Source of the DNA: Luteimicrobium sp049844995
Lineage (GTDB): Bacteria > Actinomycetota > Actinomycetes > Actinomycetales > Cellulomonadaceae
Direction: 5' to 3'
Assembly: GCF_049844995.1 (NCBI RefSeq)
Contig: NZ_JBNCMC010000001.1
Span: 186,001 to 250,000, forward strand
Length of the DNA stretch: 64,000 nucleotides
A program made the translations under genes and the position numbers. Each line of letters starts with the position of its first letter. The stretch's first letter is position 1. Of this stretch, positions 62,486 through 64,000 are shown in pieces. The notes below the pieces were generated by a model. That model saw nothing but the letters and a program-made list of their open reading frames with translations. It was not told the DNA's origin and ran no database searches.

Positions 62486-63570
62486 ACGCGCGGGGCGTCC
62501 GAGAGCGGCACGGGCGCGGATCGCTCGCACGTGCTGGCGACGGCCACCGTCGCACCCTTCTCGGCAGCCGTGAGCAGCGACGTCATCACGTCGAGCACGT
62601 GATAGGCGAGGTCGCCGTTCGCCCGTGCGGTCACCCCGTCCGGTGTGGCGGCGAGGTCGGCGAGCCCGTAGCCGCGGGCGCCGTCGCGGTAGCCGGCGCT
62701 GACCGGCAGCGTCTGCCAGTCGTCGTCCAGGGTGTGCAGCTCGACCGCGCCGTCGAACCCGTTCGGGTCGGGGACGACGAGCGACCCCTTCTCGCCGTGG
62801 ATCTCGATCCGGGACGCGCGCGACGCGACGGTGTCGAAGCTCATCACGAGCGTGGAGAGGGCACCGGACTCGTGCCGCAGCACGCCGGTGACGTGCGTCT
62901 CGACGTCGACCGGCACGGCCTGGCCGGCGCGGGGGCCGGAGCCGATGGTGCGCGTGGCCCGGCTGTGGCTCGCGGCGCCGACGACGGACTCGACCGGCCC
63001 GAGCAGCGTGACCAGCGCGGTCACGTAGTACGGGCCCATGTCCAGCAGGGGGCCGCCGCCGGGCTGGTAGTAGAAGTCCGGGTTCGGGTGCCACCGCTCG
63101 TGGCCCGGCGTCACCATGGTCGCGGTCGCGGCGACGGGCGTCCCGACGAGGCCGTCGTCGACGGCCTTGCGGGCGGTCTGCACCCCGGTGCCGAGCACGG
63201 TGTCCGGGGCGCACCCGACGCGGACGCCCGCGGCCCGGCCCGCCTCGACCACGGCACGCGCCTCGTCGAGCGTGGCGGCGAGCGGCTTCTCGCCGTAGAC
63301 CCCCTTTCCTGCGGCGATGGCCTTGAGGGCGATCTCCGCGTGCGCGGCGGGGATGGTCAGGTTGAGCACGACGTCGACCTCGGGGTCGGTCACCAGCTCG
63401 TCGACGGTGAGGGCGCGGACGTCCTGCTCCGCGGCGACCGCCGCGGCCCGCGCCGCGTCGAGGTCGGCGACGGCGACCAGCCGTACCGCCGCGAGGCGTT
63501 CGAACGTGCTCAGGTAGGCACCGGAGATCGCCCCGACGCCGACGATCCCGATCCTCAGCGGCTTGCCCAC
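62482..63570 (-). CDS. Gfo/Idh/MocA-family oxidoreductase
   Basis: A 362-residue NAD(P)-dependent sugar or inositol dehydrogenase-like protein. The N-terminal Rossmann motif is RIGIVGVGAISGAYLSTF, the family catalytic-lysine motif is VYGEKPLAATLDEA, and the C-terminal domain carries GGPLLDMGPYYVTAL. The substrate is unknown. GTG 63570 overlaps the ThuA-like gene by 16 bases, so the two are an operon. The stop codon TAG lies in the CTAG at the border of the IS5 element, so the original last codons may have been different. Confidence 0.88.
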   Translation of the reverse strand: MGKPLRIGIVGVGAISGAYLSTFERLAAVRLVAVADLDAARAAAVAAEQDVRALTVDELVTDPEVDVVLNLTIPAAHAEIALKAIAAGKGVYGEKPLAATLDEARAVVEAGRAAGVRVGCAPDTVLGTGVQTARKAVDDGLVGTPVAATATMVTPGHERWHPNPDFYYQPGGGPLLDMGPYYVTALVTLLGPVESVVGAASHSRATRTIGSGPRAGQAVPVDVETHVTGVLRHESGALSTLVMSFDTVASRASRIEIHGEKGSLVVPDPNGFDGAVELHTLDDDWQTLPVSAGYRDGARGYGLADLAATPDGVTARANGDLAYHVLDVMTSLLTAAEKGATVAVASTCERSAPVPLSDAPRV

Positions 63571-64000
63571 AGGATGCCCCTCTCGATGATGGTGCGGACG
63601 TTCGGGTCCTCGACGACGTCGAGGCTGTGTCCCGGGGTCGAGACGAACACACGGCCCTCGCCCCACAGGCGTGTCCACACCGCGGGGCACGTCACCGGTC
63701 GGTGCCACGGGTGGAAGTCGGGCGCGGCGAGCGTCGTGGTCGCCAGCACGTCGTTGTACTCGTCGCTGAGCACCCAGTACTGCTCGGTGGTGAGCTCGAA
63801 GTCGCTCAGCCCGGCCACGATCGGGTGGTCCGCCTTCTCCGGGACGATCTCGACCGTGTAGCGCACGAAGTTGTCCGTGCTGTCGCCGGCCAGCTCCTCG
63901 CGGGGTGCCTTGGCCGGGTGGGTGGCGAACTGGCCGCCGATCAGGTGCAGGTAGTCCGAGCTGTTGCGGAAGGAGTCGGCGATGCCGCCGTGCCACCCGG
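63555..64000 (-). CDS. ThuA-like domain protein (partial, N-terminus outside window)
   Basis: The C-terminal about 148 residues of a ThuA-family protein (trehalose-utilisation-like, type 1 glutamine-amidotransferase fold). The window edge is at GWHGGIADSFRNSSDYLHLIGGQFATHP (in two pieces). Further motifs are DHPIVAGLSDFELTTEQYWVL and the end GEGRVFVSTPGHSLDVV. Members accompany Gfo/Idh/MocA oxidoreductases in sugar-catabolism operons, which fits the 16-base overlap with the next gene. The true start is not in view. Confidence 0.85.
   Translation of the reverse strand, partial: GWHGGIADSFRNSSDYLHLIGGQFATHPAKAPREELAGDSTDNFVRYTVEIVPEKADHPIVAGLSDFELTTEQYWVLSDEYNDVLATTTLAAPDFHPWHRPVTCPAVWTRLWGEGRVFVSTPGHSLDVVEDPNVRTIIERGILWASR

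Overview
The window is about 64 kb of very GC-rich DNA from the replication-origin region of an actinobacterial chromosome, with one short run of Ns. Organism clues are the gene order gyrB-dciA-recF-gnd-dnaN-oriC-dnaA-rpmH-rnpA-yidD-yidC-jag-rsmG-parA-parB, the MurJ/pseudokinase/DUF6049/Nudix/CCA block, DnaA boxes of the TTGTCCACA type, frequent GTG starts, some apparently leaderless genes and a WhiB-like protein. I infer a member of Micrococcales, perhaps near Cellulomonas or its relatives; the genus is not proven by the sequence. || Layout. 1-10985: replication initiation and early housekeeping genes. gyrB (partial), dciA, recF, gnd and dnaN read leftward from a DnaA-box-rich origin. dnaA also lies on the minus strand, and rpmH, rnpA, yidD, yidC and jag read rightward. 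10986-16113: a 1.3-kb spacer and the rsmG-parA-parB operon, carrying six parS sites within 3.7 kb; the four inside genes all read as Val-Ser-Arg-Glu-Thr. 16215-32466: mostly leftward genes: ddl, a class I aminotransferase, trxA, trxB, a membrane pseudokinase, murJ, a DUF6049 surface protein and a Nudix hydrolase; then cca rightward, an MFS transporter, and ino1 with its PadR-type regulator. 32744-42793: a bifunctional penicillin-binding protein with two PASTA domains, the rpsF-ssb-rpsR-rplI operon, a MATE exporter, a DnaA-box cluster, and dnaB interrupted by two inteins. || 42794-62485 is an accessory (defence) island placed directly after dnaB. It holds a truncated acetyltransferase, a RES-domain protein, an unknown protein, an IS3 remnant and a complete leftward jetABCD operon, which I read as a type II Wadjet anti-plasmid system with its own promoter. 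A second diverged copy of the acetyltransferase 3' end follows, so two direct repeats of about 267 bp flank the RES-Wadjet block. Next come a 5'-truncated unknown gene, a small Cys-rich protein, a WhiB-like protein, an MbcA/Xre-type antitoxin-like protein, a 1229-residue helical-repeat protein with a C-terminal PIN-like nuclease domain, and an IS5-family element. The IS sits exactly on the stop codon of a Gfo/Idh/MocA oxidoreductase, which overlaps a ThuA-like gene running off the right end. || How it fits together. DnaA, DnaN, RecF, GyrB, DciA, DnaB and SSB form the initiation and elongation set; ParA, ParB and parS segregate the origin; MurJ, Ddl and the penicillin-binding protein build peptidoglycan. 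The island adds SMC-type plasmid surveillance and several candidate toxin or effector genes. No tRNA, rRNA or CRISPR array was seen.
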